Counted from the stretch's first letter, positions 1-9,893 are shown. The stretch: DNA of 52,787 nt from Bacteroidota bacterium (GCA_947476825.1 CANJRV010000007.1:1-52787), one strand, 5' to 3'. Translations and numbers: made by a program. The notes: a model not told the origin generated them from the letters alone.

Positions 1-2496
1 ATTAAAAATTTCGCACAAAAACCATGGAATGAAAAGCCAAGTACCATTACTCCTTATGATAGTACGCAACGAAAAACATGGCATTATATCGGATACAATG
101 TGCATGATTTTGCATTCTCTGCAGACCCATCTTATCGACTTGGTGAAACCGAATGGAATGGTGTAAAATGCATTTGCATCGTCACTGAACCTCATGCATC
201 CAAATGGCAAAACACACCAAATTATATTGCTAAAATAATTCAAACTTTCTCAACTGATTTTGGACAATATGAATATCCAAAAATTGTTGCTGCAGATGCG
301 AATGATGGCATGGAGTATCCAATGATAACGATGGATGGCGGTGCTGATCCTGATAATAGAGGTTTGCTTGTTCATGAAATAGGTCACAATTGGTTTTATG
401 GTATGATAGGTAATAATGAGACCTATAGAGCTGCATTGGATGAAGGCTTTACGCAGTTTTTGACTGCATGGGGTTTGGCAAAAATAGATGGTGATACCAT
501 GATAGAAACACCAGATCAAAATAAATACAAACGTCATCATAGAGATGTCAAATTAGTGATGGATAGAAATATTTATCCTCGCTATATTGGAGATGCGATG
601 CGTGGCGAAGATAAAATGTTGAACACCCATTCGAATGATTTTCATAGTGCATTGGGACATGAAAATGGCTATAGTAATGTTTACCACAAAACAGCAACCA
701 TGCTATATAATTTGCAATATGTATTAGGCGATACCTTATTTTTAAATGCGATGAAACACTATGTTTCCAAATGGAAAATAGCACATCCTTATTTTGAAGA
801 TTTTCGACAAAGCATCATCGAATACACGCACCAAGACTTGAATTATTTCTTTGACCAATGGCTTGAAACGACCAAGACCATTGATTATGGCATTCGTTCT
901 ATCAAAAAAACAAAGGTGAAAGATGAATTCAATATTACGTTTAAACGCTATGGTCAAATGCAAATGCCCATTGATTTTACTGTCACTGCAAAAGATAAAA
1001 AAACCTATAACTACACCATTCCAAATAATTATTTTATCAAAAATTCTGCTTCCACAAAATTAGCAAAATGGTATGGTTGGGATATACTTAACCCAACTTA
1101 TACTGCAAAAGTGATGATACCATCTGGTGTAAAATTCGTTCAAATAGATCCGACATATAGACTAGCCGATGTGAACATGTTGAACAATTACAAAATAGCA
1201 GGTTTGCATATCAAACCTAAATCAGCCATTATAAGATGGGAAAGCTATATCAATAATCCACTGAGTTGGAAAAAATACAATGCCTTTGTTCGCCCTGATA
1301 TTTGGTGGAATAATATTGACGGTATAAAATTAGGTATGCATGTAGATGGCACCTATATGAACTTTATGCGTAATTTATATTGCACGGTTTGGTTCAATAC
1401 GCGTCTACTTTCTGACGAAAAATACAAACCGTATGAAGGTCAAAGTTGGTATGCGAACACATCGCCAATTGATTATACTTTACGATATGATTCGCCTTTG
1501 AAAAATATCAACAAAAAAATCAACATCGGTATAGACTCTCGTTTGCTGGAAGGCTATTCGAGACATTCAATTTATTCTTTGTATAAATTGAGTAATACAA
1601 GTTCCTTCAAAATAGAAGCTATATCATCTTCACGAGTTGGAAAAGGTGCAAACTATTATTTGTTTACACCAAATGAATGGAGTTCCTATACTCATGCTGG
1701 TTCGCTCAATACGCAAACGAATTCTTATCTCCAATTGCAATGGAACAAACGCGTCAATTACTATAGAGGAAATGGCAAATTCAATATTACATTGCGCTCG
1801 CCATTGACGTATAATTATGCTTTTTTACAAGGCGAAACAGTTCACCAAATTACTTGGAAAAAACTGGATGCTAGGGCGCGTGCATTTGTTCGTTTGGGTA
1901 TGGGTAATGACATTCCAAAAGAAAGTACTTTATCTCTACAAGGAGCGAATCCAGAAGAATTGATGGAAAATAAATTCACCAGGTCACAAGGTGTTTTACC
2001 TTTGGATTGGGGCGGCTATTCGACAGACAATTTTTCACATATCCAAATGGGTGGCGGACTCAATTTAAGAGGATATACTGGTTATTATGCGATTGAAGAA
2101 GACGAAAAAAATAATGTCTACCTCAACTACAAAGGTCGCAGTGGCGCATCCATCAACATGGAACTTGACTTCGATAGATTGGTAAATATTCATCCAAAAA
2201 AAGTTAGAGATTATGTCCATTTTGATACTTACTTATTTGGAGATGCAGGTGTGATAAGTAGAAGTCTTTTGAATTATACAAACATCCCAACATTAGATCC
2301 TATAAAGCAATGGAGTAAAGTTCGAATAGATGCTGGAGTTGGTGTTGCACTCACTATCAAGAAACTTGGACCACTTGAAAAATTCACTCCATTTGTGATT
2401 CGATTTGACATGCCATTATTTTTAAGTTCACCGCCATATGCCAAACCAGATTATATTGCCTGGAGATGGGTTGTAGGGGTTAATAGAGCTTTTTGA
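1..2496 (+). CDS. M1 family metallopeptidase with C-terminal outer-membrane beta-barrel-like domain (5' partial; frame open to window start)
   Basis: HEIGHNW...NETYRAALDEGF zinc-binding HExxH-E signature; C-terminal half rich in alternating beta-strand segments ending ...WVVGVNRAF with terminal Phe; reading frame continues upstream of the ATG at 100 to base 1 (IKNFAQKPWNEKP...). Confidence 0.85.
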   Translation: MKNFAQKPWNEKPSTITPYDSTQRKTWHYIGYNVHDFAFSADPSYRLGETEWNGVKCICIVTEPHASKWQNTPNYIAKIIQTFSTDFGQYEYPKIVAADANDGMEYPMITMDGGADPDNRGLLVHEIGHNWFYGMIGNNETYRAALDEGFTQFLTAWGLAKIDGDTMIETPDQNKYKRHHRDVKLVMDRNIYPRYIGDAMRGEDKMLNTHSNDFHSALGHENGYSNVYHKTATMLYNLQYVLGDTLFLNAMKHYVSKWKIAHPYFEDFRQSIIEYTHQDLNYFFDQWLETTKTIDYGIRSIKKTKVKDEFNITFKRYGQMQMPIDFTVTAKDKKTYNYTIPNNYFIKNSASTKLAKWYGWDILNPTYTAKVMIPSGVKFVQIDPTYRLADVNMLNNYKIAGLHIKPKSAIIRWESYINNPLSWKKYNAFVRPDIWWNNIDGIKLGMHVDGTYMNFMRNLYCTVWFNTRLLSDEKYKPYEGQSWYANTSPIDYTLRYDSPLKNINKKINIGIDSRLLEGYSRHSIYSLYKLSNTSSFKIEAISSSRVGKGANYYLFTPNEWSSYTHAGSLNTQTNSYLQLQWNKRVNYYRGNGKFNITLRSPLTYNYAFLQGETVHQITWKKLDARARAFVRLGMGNDIPKESTLSLQGANPEELMENKFTRSQGVLPLDWGGYSTDNFSHIQMGGGLNLRGYTGYYAIEEDEKNNVYLNYKGRSGASINMELDFDRLVNIHPKKVRDYVHFDTYLFGDAGVISRSLLNYTNIPTLDPIKQWSKVRIDAGVGVALTIKKLGPLEKFTPFVIRFDMPLFLSSPPYAKPDYIAWRWVVGVNRAF

Positions 2497-2709
2497 TGGG
2501 AATGAAGAGAGTTTTTATTAGAACAAGTATGCTCCGCAGCATTGTTGCAATTTGGATTTATAAAATTGAATTGATAGGTTTGTGAGAAGCTAAAAAAATT
2601 ATGACACTCAAACTCTCGTCTTGCCTAATAAATAGGGCTAGGTGCTGAAAGATTGTATCGGCAATAAATAAGTTAGCTGCAAGCATTCAAATTCTGTAAA
2701 AATTGACAA

Positions 2710-3813
2710 ATGGATAGAATTTACATCATAGGAAACGGCTTTGATTGTGCACATCAATTACCGACGCGTTACATAGACTTTATTACTTGGTACATCGCAG
2801 ATTGTTTTCGTGTTGCGAATGAACAAAAGGATTTTGATAATGTGCATTTCAATATTATAAAAAGAACTGATTCCCCCTTCAATTTAGGCGGTGAAAAGAA
2901 TTTGAAGGATTTTGAAAAATTTAGAACCGATATAAAGCGTGTTTAAGATAATAAATATTCTCCCTTATACAGCCCTGGCCTAAAAATTTTCGAATGGACA
3001 ATAAAATCAGATTTTTTAAAAAAAATAATAGATAATTGCTCAGATTGCGGTTGGGTTGATATTGAAAAAGAGTTTTACTCTGCTTTGAAGCTGACCTCAG
3101 GAGTCACAAAAGTAGTTAAGATGTCTCCCAGTGAATCAATCGAAAGTCTTAACGATTGTTTTGAACTTTTGAAAATTAAGTTAATCGAATACTTGAAAAC
3201 TATAGACTGTAAAAAGATTAACTACGGTATACAAAATCTGTTGAACTTAAATAGCCTTTCTAATAAAGAAATAAAAGAACCAAGAACTTTTTTAATCATT
3301 AATTTTAATTATACTAATACAATCGAAAAGTATTTGAATTTTGAATGGCCAGAAGATGGAATAGGGCTTAAATATGAATTATTGCACATTCATGGAAAAG
3401 TATCTGAAGAAAAAAAGTATCCTATAATCTTTGGATATGGTGATGAGACTGATAAGTACTTTTCCCTACTTGAAGAATTAGATAATCATCAATTTGTAAA
3501 GTACTTCAAATCGGATGGATATGGTCTAAGTCCTAATTATAGAATTGTCAGTAAGTTTATTGACACAACAGAATATGAAGTTCATGTTTTGGGTCATTCA
3601 TGTGGTAGTTCAGATAGGGTTTTATTAAAGGCTATATTTGATAACCCAAGATGTATGGAAATTAAAATATTCCATCACAAGAGAGAAGATTTTACAACAG
3701 ACTTCATTGAAATTTATCGCAACATAAGTCGATGTTTTTCTGTTGACAATAGACATGCTTTTAAAGGAAAAACAATCAACTATATTGAGCGAAATCATTT
3801 ACCACAATATTAA
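2710..3813 (+). pseudogene. AbiH-like abortive infection protein interrupted by in-frame TAA (2944-2946)
   Basis: N-terminal YIIGNGFDCAHQLPTRYIDF and C-terminal FLIINFNYTNTIEKYL / LLHIHGKV / HVLGHSCGSSDRVLL are AbiH-family motifs; the two ORFs (2710-2946, 3085-3813) are in the same frame and the intervening sequence is open apart from one TAA. Confidence 0.75.
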
Positions 3814-4008
3814 GTAATAGCCTGCACCTAAGATGCGGTAATTGCGCAATGACGGATTTAGTAACTATTCAATCATCTTTTCTTTAATTTTCTTTTGGTT
3901 GTTTATCCATACTTCCTATCTTTACTTCTGCCACAACGCAAGCCTCCAACCATTGGCAAAAATCCTGAATAAGAATCCTAAAATGAATGAATTAAAAACT
4001 ATGTTTCT

Positions 4009-4278
4009 ATGATAAAAAATGAACCGAAATATTTAGAATGGATTGAAAGAAACGGAGTTGGCAAAAATGATCTAGTTGCTTCTTCAACCAAATCATATAT
4101 TTCATACTTGAATACTGTTTCTAAATTAATTGGTGAAGACATATCAGAAAAAAATCTTTATCATGAAACCTGTGTAATTGAAATAGCTAACAAACTGAAA
4201 GGAATGAAAAGTCAAAAGTCAATTTCAAATTACAAGTCTGCCTTGAGACAATATGCTGAAATGGTACAAAACGGATAA
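4009..4278 (+). CDS. Small hypothetical protein resembling a core-binding (SAM-like) N-terminal domain without a catalytic partner
   Basis: 89-aa ORF; pattern YLEWIERNG...SSTKSYISYLNTVSKL...SNYKSALRQYAEMV resembles core-binding-type helical domains. Confidence 0.35.
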   Translation: MIKNEPKYLEWIERNGVGKNDLVASSTKSYISYLNTVSKLIGEDISEKNLYHETCVIEIANKLKGMKSQKSISNYKSALRQYAEMVQNG

Positions 4279-4666
4279 CTGAACAAAGCCAGTTACCTAC
4301 TATCAATTCCCTATAACAATTTTACACATCACACTTCGTAAGTTTCTAAAAGACTTTGGTTCATCAAATTATTACGCACTTTCAAAAAAGAGGAACCTTT
4401 ACTCCTCACATTAAAATAAATATTTTTCCATTTTCATCATCTCATTTTATATTCAATTGCTTCTTTATTCTTTATTTTTTTAGTCAGGCAACCTTTGCGG
4501 TTTGACTTTTACAATTTTGACCTAATTTTTGAAATTTAAAGCCACATAAATAATTAAAATTTAAAATCAGTTTTAAGCATAGATTCTCTTTACTCTCAAA
4601 GTAGCAATTTCGGAACTTACAAACCAAATAAAATTAATAAGGTTTAGTTCTATATTTTATACAATC

Positions 4667-5386
4667 TTAGCGAACACATTGGAATGGCAAATGAGTAGAA
4701 TTTGCATCCTCTGGTGTAATATAAAAATAATTACTAGTTTTAAGAAATATAATCCTTTGACTAGGTGTATTTTCTAGCCTCGTTTTTGTCCATAAATATG
4801 AAGTAATTATTGATCTTCCATTCAATTCAATATAGTTTTCTACTTCATCTGCAGTTGGCAATCTCCAATCTGTATGTCCATTTTCAACCAACAGCCTACA
4901 ATATTCTACTGCTTCAAAGTACACCATTGTTGTGGGTGAAATATTTGAGAATTCCGTAATGCCAGAATTGATTGGTGTTATAGCTCCTGCACTTGCTGCG
5001 TATAATGCATACGGTACACTCATCATTTGTTGAGTACCAAGGTTAATGTAATTATTGCTAGCATTGGTATCAATTTCCACTTCTAAAAACTTAGTATGCA
5101 AAGCCCAATTTATACTTGCAAAACTATTAATAGTTGGAATGCCATTAGCAATTGTCAGCGTTACCATTCCTAGTGGAGAAGTCGTTACAGCTTGTGTTTC
5201 TTGGTATTCAATAGGTCCAGTAATGATGCTATCTCTAAAACTAAAACGCATAACAATAGGCTTATTGACAAGTAGGTTTCCTACATTGTTTCGCAATATA
5301 GATTGATAAGAAATACCTTGTGGCACTTGAGCAATTAGTATGCTTGTGAAACTTATAAAGAACAGGCAGGAGAAAAGTGTTTTCAT
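4667..5386 (-). CDS. Secreted protein with Bacteroidota N-terminal beta domain and DUF1566/Lcl-like C-terminal region
   Basis: Signal peptide MKTLFSCLFFISFTSILIAQ; VPQGISYQSILRN...GTQQMMSVPYALYAASAG; C-terminal EYCRLLVENGHTDWRLPTADEV. Confidence 0.65.
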   Translation of the reverse strand: MKTLFSCLFFISFTSILIAQVPQGISYQSILRNNVGNLLVNKPIVMRFSFRDSIITGPIEYQETQAVTTSPLGMVTLTIANGIPTINSFASINWALHTKFLEVEIDTNASNNYINLGTQQMMSVPYALYAASAGAITPINSGITEFSNISPTTMVYFEAVEYCRLLVENGHTDWRLPTADEVENYIELNGRSIITSYLWTKTRLENTPSQRIIFLKTSNYFYITPEDANSTHLPFQCVR

Positions 5387-5533
5387 AAAAAAATATTTTA
5401 TTCAACAAATGTAATATAAGCAGCTTGGTAATTTATGAAAATATATTCGTCACCAGTATCCAACATCCATACTTTTAAAACCTTTGATCCCAATACTATT
5501 TGGCGAACTCATCCGTGTAACTTATATTTGAGT

Positions 5534-5842
5534 ATGAATATTGAAGAAACCAAAATTGGACAAATTCAGGAGCTCTGTAAATCTAACAGAGTAAAAACTT
5601 TATTTGCATTTGGATCAGTTTTACGAGATGACTTCAATGAATTATCTGATGTTGATTTAGTGGTCGACATTGACGAAAAAGACCCGTTTAAATATACAGA
5701 CTTGTATTTCCATATAAAATCAAAGCTTGAAGAAATTCTTAAAAGGCAGGTTGATTTATTGGAAGAAAGGGCAATAAAAAATAGAATATTTAGGCAGCAA
5801 TTTGAAAACACTAAGGTGGAAATTTATGGATATAAGAATTAA
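5534..5842 (+). CDS. mntA: MntA-type nucleotidyltransferase antitoxin (start chosen at internal ATG)
   Basis: GSVLRDDFNELSDVD = GSX10DXD motif; small NTase; overlaps the downstream HepT-like ORF. Confidence 0.8.
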   Translation: MNIEETKIGQIQELCKSNRVKTLFAFGSVLRDDFNELSDVDLVVDIDEKDPFKYTDLYFHIKSKLEEILKRQVDLLEERAIKNRIFRQQFENTKVEIYGYKN

Positions 5843-6164
5843 TTCTTGGTTAGTTGATATACTACAGTGTATAGAGGAGATATTTGTTTTTCTTGGAGAA
5901 AAAAGAGATTTTAATGCATATCTCACAGACATTAAAACAAAGAAGGCAGTAGAGCGAAATTTGGAAATAATTGGAGAAGCCGTCAGTCGCATTTTGAATG
6001 TTGATAGCGATTTTAATCTTAATAATGCAAAAAATATTATTGGAACAAGAAATCGAATTATTCATAGCTATGACAACATTTCGGATGAAATAATATGGGC
6101 AATTGTTTGTCGTGAGTTACCTGATTTAAAAATCCAAGTTGAACAATTATTAAATGAAGCGTAA
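5826..6164 (+). CDS. hepT: HepT-like (DUF86) ribonuclease toxin
   Basis: RNRIIHSY = RX4HXY motif; start codon overlaps the mntA 3' end by 17 nt. Confidence 0.8.
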   Translation: MDIRINSWLVDILQCIEEIFVFLGEKRDFNAYLTDIKTKKAVERNLEIIGEAVSRILNVDSDFNLNNAKNIIGTRNRIIHSYDNISDEIIWAIVCRELPDLKIQVEQLLNEA

Positions 6165-6317
6165 AGAATTGGCTTCGACCAAACCTTTAGCTTTAGATAC
6201 TCTTAGCTTGTTTTTCAAAATCGTATACGCATCAAAATGCTCTACAATTTGCAGGACTATTTGTTCTGAAACTGGAATATTAGCCTGAATAAATTGTTTC
6301 AATTCTACTTTATGCAT
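6150..6317 (-). pseudogene. Possible 5' remnant of a Crp/Fnr-type regulator
   Basis: 55-aa frame MHKVELKQFIQANIPVSEQIVLQIVEHFDAYTILKNKLRVSKAKGLVEANSLRFI resembles the N-terminus of Crp/Fnr proteins and then stops inside the hepT 3' end. Confidence 0.3.
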
Positions 6318-6381
6318 GGTATTTCTTTTTCCAATTTTTATCTAATATTGCGAATCTTTAATATGAATTTTATTATAAAAA

Positions 6382-6954
6382 TTACACCCTCAACATCCCG
6401 CGAAATCCTCGTCCTGCATAATAGGACTCGGCACCATTATGGTAAATAAAAATGGTACCGTATCGATAATCGGCGAAAATTGCGCCACCTAGTTTTCTGA
6501 TTGCAGCAGGTGTGTTTATCCAACTGAAAGTCTTGGTATCAAACTTCCCAAGTTGCTGCAACTCTCGATATTGTTCTTCTCCTAATATTTCAATACCCAT
6601 ACTTTCAGCAGCATGGATTGCACTATCCTTCGGCTTATTTTCTTTTCTTGAAGCCAATGCTTCGGCATCATAACAAAAACTTCGGCGACCACTAGGACTT
6701 TCAGCAGCACAATCATAAAAAATATATTCACCAGTTTTTTTATCCATTCCAACCACATCTGGTTCGCCACCAGTTCTTTCCATTTCAGACAAAGACCATT
6801 GTTTTTCATCATTGCCTTTACTGCAAATACGCTCTTCCACTTCGGACCATTTGATACCTTTATGCCTAGGCATATTTTTTTCAAAACGAGTTTTTAGCGT
6901 ACTCAATAATTCGGCTAATTGTGCTGTGCTTAATTTATTTTTAGTTGCTTTCAT
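6382..6954 (-). CDS. DUF4256 family protein
   Basis: 190-aa ORF with GGEPDVVG...YDCAAESPSGRRSFCYD...FADYRYGTIFIYHNGAESYYAGRGFRG. Confidence 0.8.
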   Translation of the reverse strand: MKATKNKLSTAQLAELLSTLKTRFEKNMPRHKGIKWSEVEERICSKGNDEKQWSLSEMERTGGEPDVVGMDKKTGEYIFYDCAAESPSGRRSFCYDAEALASRKENKPKDSAIHAAESMGIEILGEEQYRELQQLGKFDTKTFSWINTPAAIRKLGGAIFADYRYGTIFIYHNGAESYYAGRGFRGMLRV

Positions 6955-7300
6955 TTTTAGTTCATTTTCTTTTTAAAGTTATTATTATTTTTTAAGAATA
7001 TTTTTCAAGTTGGTTAAACTAATATGCATGTCAAGAATAGAATCGAATAATAACAAATGCGAATAATTTGACATTCTATTTTCATGGTGTAAAAAATTTA
7101 TCCTCATTCCATTTCGCAGGATTATTTATGACATAATTAGAAATGTTTTGATACGCTTGTTCATCACGAATTATATTTTCGTAATAATTGCGTTACCATA
7201 ATTTTCCATCAAACCTTTGCCATCCGAATGTTTTAACCCCACGAATGTATTCAACAGTTGTTTTAGATTTAAATGCGTCCATCATATCACCGATTGTTTT

Positions 7301-7327
7301 CGTAGGGGCAACCCTTGTGGTTGCCCC
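7301..7327 (+). repeat. REP-like palindrome copy A inside RAYT gene
   Basis: cgtaggggcaacccttgtggttgcccc; inverted copy at 7511-7537. Confidence 0.75.
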
Positions 7328-7510
7328 ATCATTTTGGGCAACCACAGAAATTCCCCCGACAATTTGCAATACCCTATGAAAATGATTTGGCATTACAATG
7401 TATTCGTGCAATTCAATATTTTGAAATCGTGTGATTAATGCCACCCATTCTGTTTCAATCATTTTCCCTGCATCATTTAATATCATGTCCTTATTTTCAA
7501 TTTTGCCAAA

Positions 7511-7537
7511 GGGCAACCACAAGGGATTGCCCCTACG
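7511..7537 (-). repeat. REP-like palindrome copy B inside RAYT gene
   Basis: Reverse complement cgtaggggcaatcccttgtggttgccc, nearly identical to copy A. Confidence 0.75.
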
Positions 7538-7724
7538 CTCGCAACATATTGTTATGAAATATAAACCTGCCCGCGAATAATCATATCCTCTCAAACGGAT
7601 TGACCTACGATGATGAATGTTGGGATTGAAGGGCATTTTTTATTTGGTTACAAATTTCGAGACTGTATTTTTTTTATTTGAGAAATAACGAAGGAATTAG
7701 GCTGACTACAATTTTAATTTCCAA

Positions 7725-7757
7725 GGCTAGCAAAGGTTTGTAACCTGTGCTCACAAA
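7725..7757 (+). repeat. REP-like element, copy 1
   Basis: ggctagcaaaggtttgtaacctgtgctcacaaa; related copy at 8259-8291; core GGTTtgtAACC is palindromic. Confidence 0.6.
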
Positions 7758-7759
7758 TT

Positions 7760-8094
7760 TTATTTAGCTCTCATTTTATTTCCTTTTGCCCCATGGGTAA
7801 CTTCTGCAAGTCCTAGTGCCTCCATCAATGGTGGTATATACATACCGAAGCGTCCACGTAATCCTTTTTTAAGTCCGTACCAACCGCCAACAGGATTATT
7901 TTCTGAACGCCCCATGCTTCTACTGTGCCTTCCTTTGCTGGCTTTTGTTCGTCAGCACTTCCTAGATCTATCCAATCTCCGTGATCTTTCAGCATTTTAT
8001 GTAAATCAGCTAGACAGTCGATATTGTAATGCAGAACTGTTTTACCAACCGTACATACTAAAATATCTTTCCCATCTTTTTGGTCAATATGCAT
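7760..8094 (-). pseudogene. Conserved hypothetical protein with 1-nt frameshift at a G run
   Basis: Frame 1 MHIDQKDGKD...GTVEAWG; adding one G to the GGGG run restores RSENNPVGGWYGLKKGLRGRFGMYIPPLMEALGLAEVTHGAKGNKMRAK to a stop at 7760. Confidence 0.6.
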
Positions 8095-8258
8095 GGTGTA
8101 TTAACTAGACAATGGTGGTGTTTTTAGAGACATTGGTTTTTCTTTTGTTCCTATTTTAAAACTCATAGAATTGATTTTATTTTTATGAAAGGTTATGCTT
8201 TTATGCAAATTAGTTTTTTTCGTCACACCACTTCCTTTTCTTTAATGACTAAAGATTA

Positions 8259-8291
8259 GGGCTAGTGAGGGTTTGCAACCAATGCTTACAG
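8259..8291 (+). repeat. REP-like element, copy 2
   Basis: gggctagtgagggtttgcaaccaatgcttacag; same layout as 7725-7757. Confidence 0.55.
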
Positions 8292-8588
8292 AGCGTCTCC
8301 CAAAAATACCCCGCTTAGCTATCCTAACAAAACTAGCAAAAAGGAGTCGGTAGTCATTCTGCATTTCAAGATATTAAAGATTTTATAATACCCAAATATA
8401 TGACTAGAAATAAGTGGTACATATTTTTTCTTATTTTATGAAATTGCTATTCGATAATTTACTTTATTTCACACAATCCTACATGCTTGTGCTTAAAATA
8501 AATCTTACAAAATATTTTTACTTCCCAATGTAGAATGGAATATTCCGATACGATGATACATAACGAAACCAATCTATTTTACCTGCAT

Positions 8589-9893
8589 TTACTTCACTAA
8601 TTCACCTGTAAGTTTTTTCAGCGTTGTCTCGGAAACCTTCAAATTATAACGTGCATTCACAAGTCTTGTAACGGCTGCTTCATAACTGTTCTGACTTTCT
8701 TTAATTTCAAGATAATTACCTAAACCAAGTTTTAGACGTTCAGTTGTAATATGCAGACTCTGATCAGCTAGTTTGATATTTTCTTCTTCCAAATCTACCA
8801 GTTCTTTATCACCTTGCCAGCGCATAAACGCCATGTCGGCATTAGAAAATAAATGCAGTTTCGTATAAGTTTCATTCAAAGATGAATTTTGAAGTTGAAT
8901 AGATGCAACCTTTAATTGTGTTCGGGTAAGAGATCCATTAAATATATTCCATGAAGCAGACAATCCTGCATTAAATCCGAGATTACGATTGAGCAATATG
9001 AGTCCTGCGCCGTTTTCAGATCTTCCAAAAAGATAATTCGAATTGATGGTAACAGTTGGTAATGTTTGTGACTTAATAATTTTGATATTCTGTTTGGAAA
9101 CAAGGATATTTTTCCTTGCGAAAAGAATAGAATTATTATCCCTGTCTATCTTTTCTTTTATACTTTCCATCGACTGAATATCATCAAATACAAAAGAAGA
9201 ATCGACAGAAAAACGTATACTTGATTCGGCTTTTGCCAAAACCAGTAATTGACTTTTATATTCATTCAGTGTATTCCTTTGTGAAATCAAGTTTGACTTC
9301 TGCGCATTGAAATCCAATTTGGCTTGTAACAATTCAACATTTGATCCGGATCCAACTTTGATTCTTGTTTCAGCAACCTTAATTCGTTCATCCGACACAG
9401 CCATACTTGCCTGTATCCCCTTTATCAACTGGTTTTGTTTTACAATCTGGTAATAAAGTAAGGTCACATTTTCAATTGTGTTTTCAAGTTGTATTTTAAA
9501 ATTTAATTCACCTTGCTGCTCTAAAAGATTCAATCGTTCCTTTGTCGCAAACATTTTAAAACCATCAAAAATAGTCCAGGCGAGGTAGGCACCTGTAGAG
9601 AGGTTATTTGAATGCACATTATTTTTATCAACCCCTGTTCCACTGGAAAATTCTTGGTGTGTATTGTTGTTGGCAATATTTCCACTTGCGACAATGTCCA
9701 TCTTCGGTAGAAATCCTGCATTGCCATAATTATTTTGCATGATAGAAATTGTTGCATTATTTTTTGCTACCAATAAATCGAAATTATTTTTCAAAGTCAA
9801 CTCCACCATTTCTCTGTAAGATATTATTTCTCCGTTCTGCGCGAAAACAGAAAATGGCATGAGAAACAATATAAAAAACATCTTCTTAAGCAT
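8589..9893 (-). CDS. TolC family outer membrane efflux protein
   Basis: Signal peptide; repeated TolC coiled-coil pattern; last gene of MFP-RND-OMF operon. Confidence 0.9.
   Translation of the reverse strand: MLKKMFFILFLMPFSVFAQNGEIISYREMVELTLKNNFDLLVAKNNATISIMQNNYGNAGFLPKMDIVASGNIANNNTHQEFSSGTGVDKNNVHSNNLSTGAYLAWTIFDGFKMFATKERLNLLEQQGELNFKIQLENTIENVTLLYYQIVKQNQLIKGIQASMAVSDERIKVAETRIKVGSGSNVELLQAKLDFNAQKSNLISQRNTLNEYKSQLLVLAKAESSIRFSVDSSFVFDDIQSMESIKEKIDRDNNSILFARKNILVSKQNIKIIKSQTLPTVTINSNYLFGRSENGAGLILLNRNLGFNAGLSASWNIFNGSLTRTQLKVASIQLQNSSLNETYTKLHLFSNADMAFMRWQGDKELVDLEEENIKLADQSLHITTERLKLGLGNYLEIKESQNSYEAAVTRLVNARYNLKVSETTLKKLTGELVK

Larger units (their letters stand above)
7082..7636 (-). 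pseudogene. REP-associated tyrosine transposase (Y1_Tnp/RAYT) interrupted by in-frame TAA (7193-7195)
   Basis: RRSIRLRGYDYSRAGLYFITICCERR, HEYIVMPNHFH; the frame continues past the stop as RNYYENIIRDEQAYQNISNYVINNPAKWNEDKF, the usual C-terminus. Confidence 0.85.
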
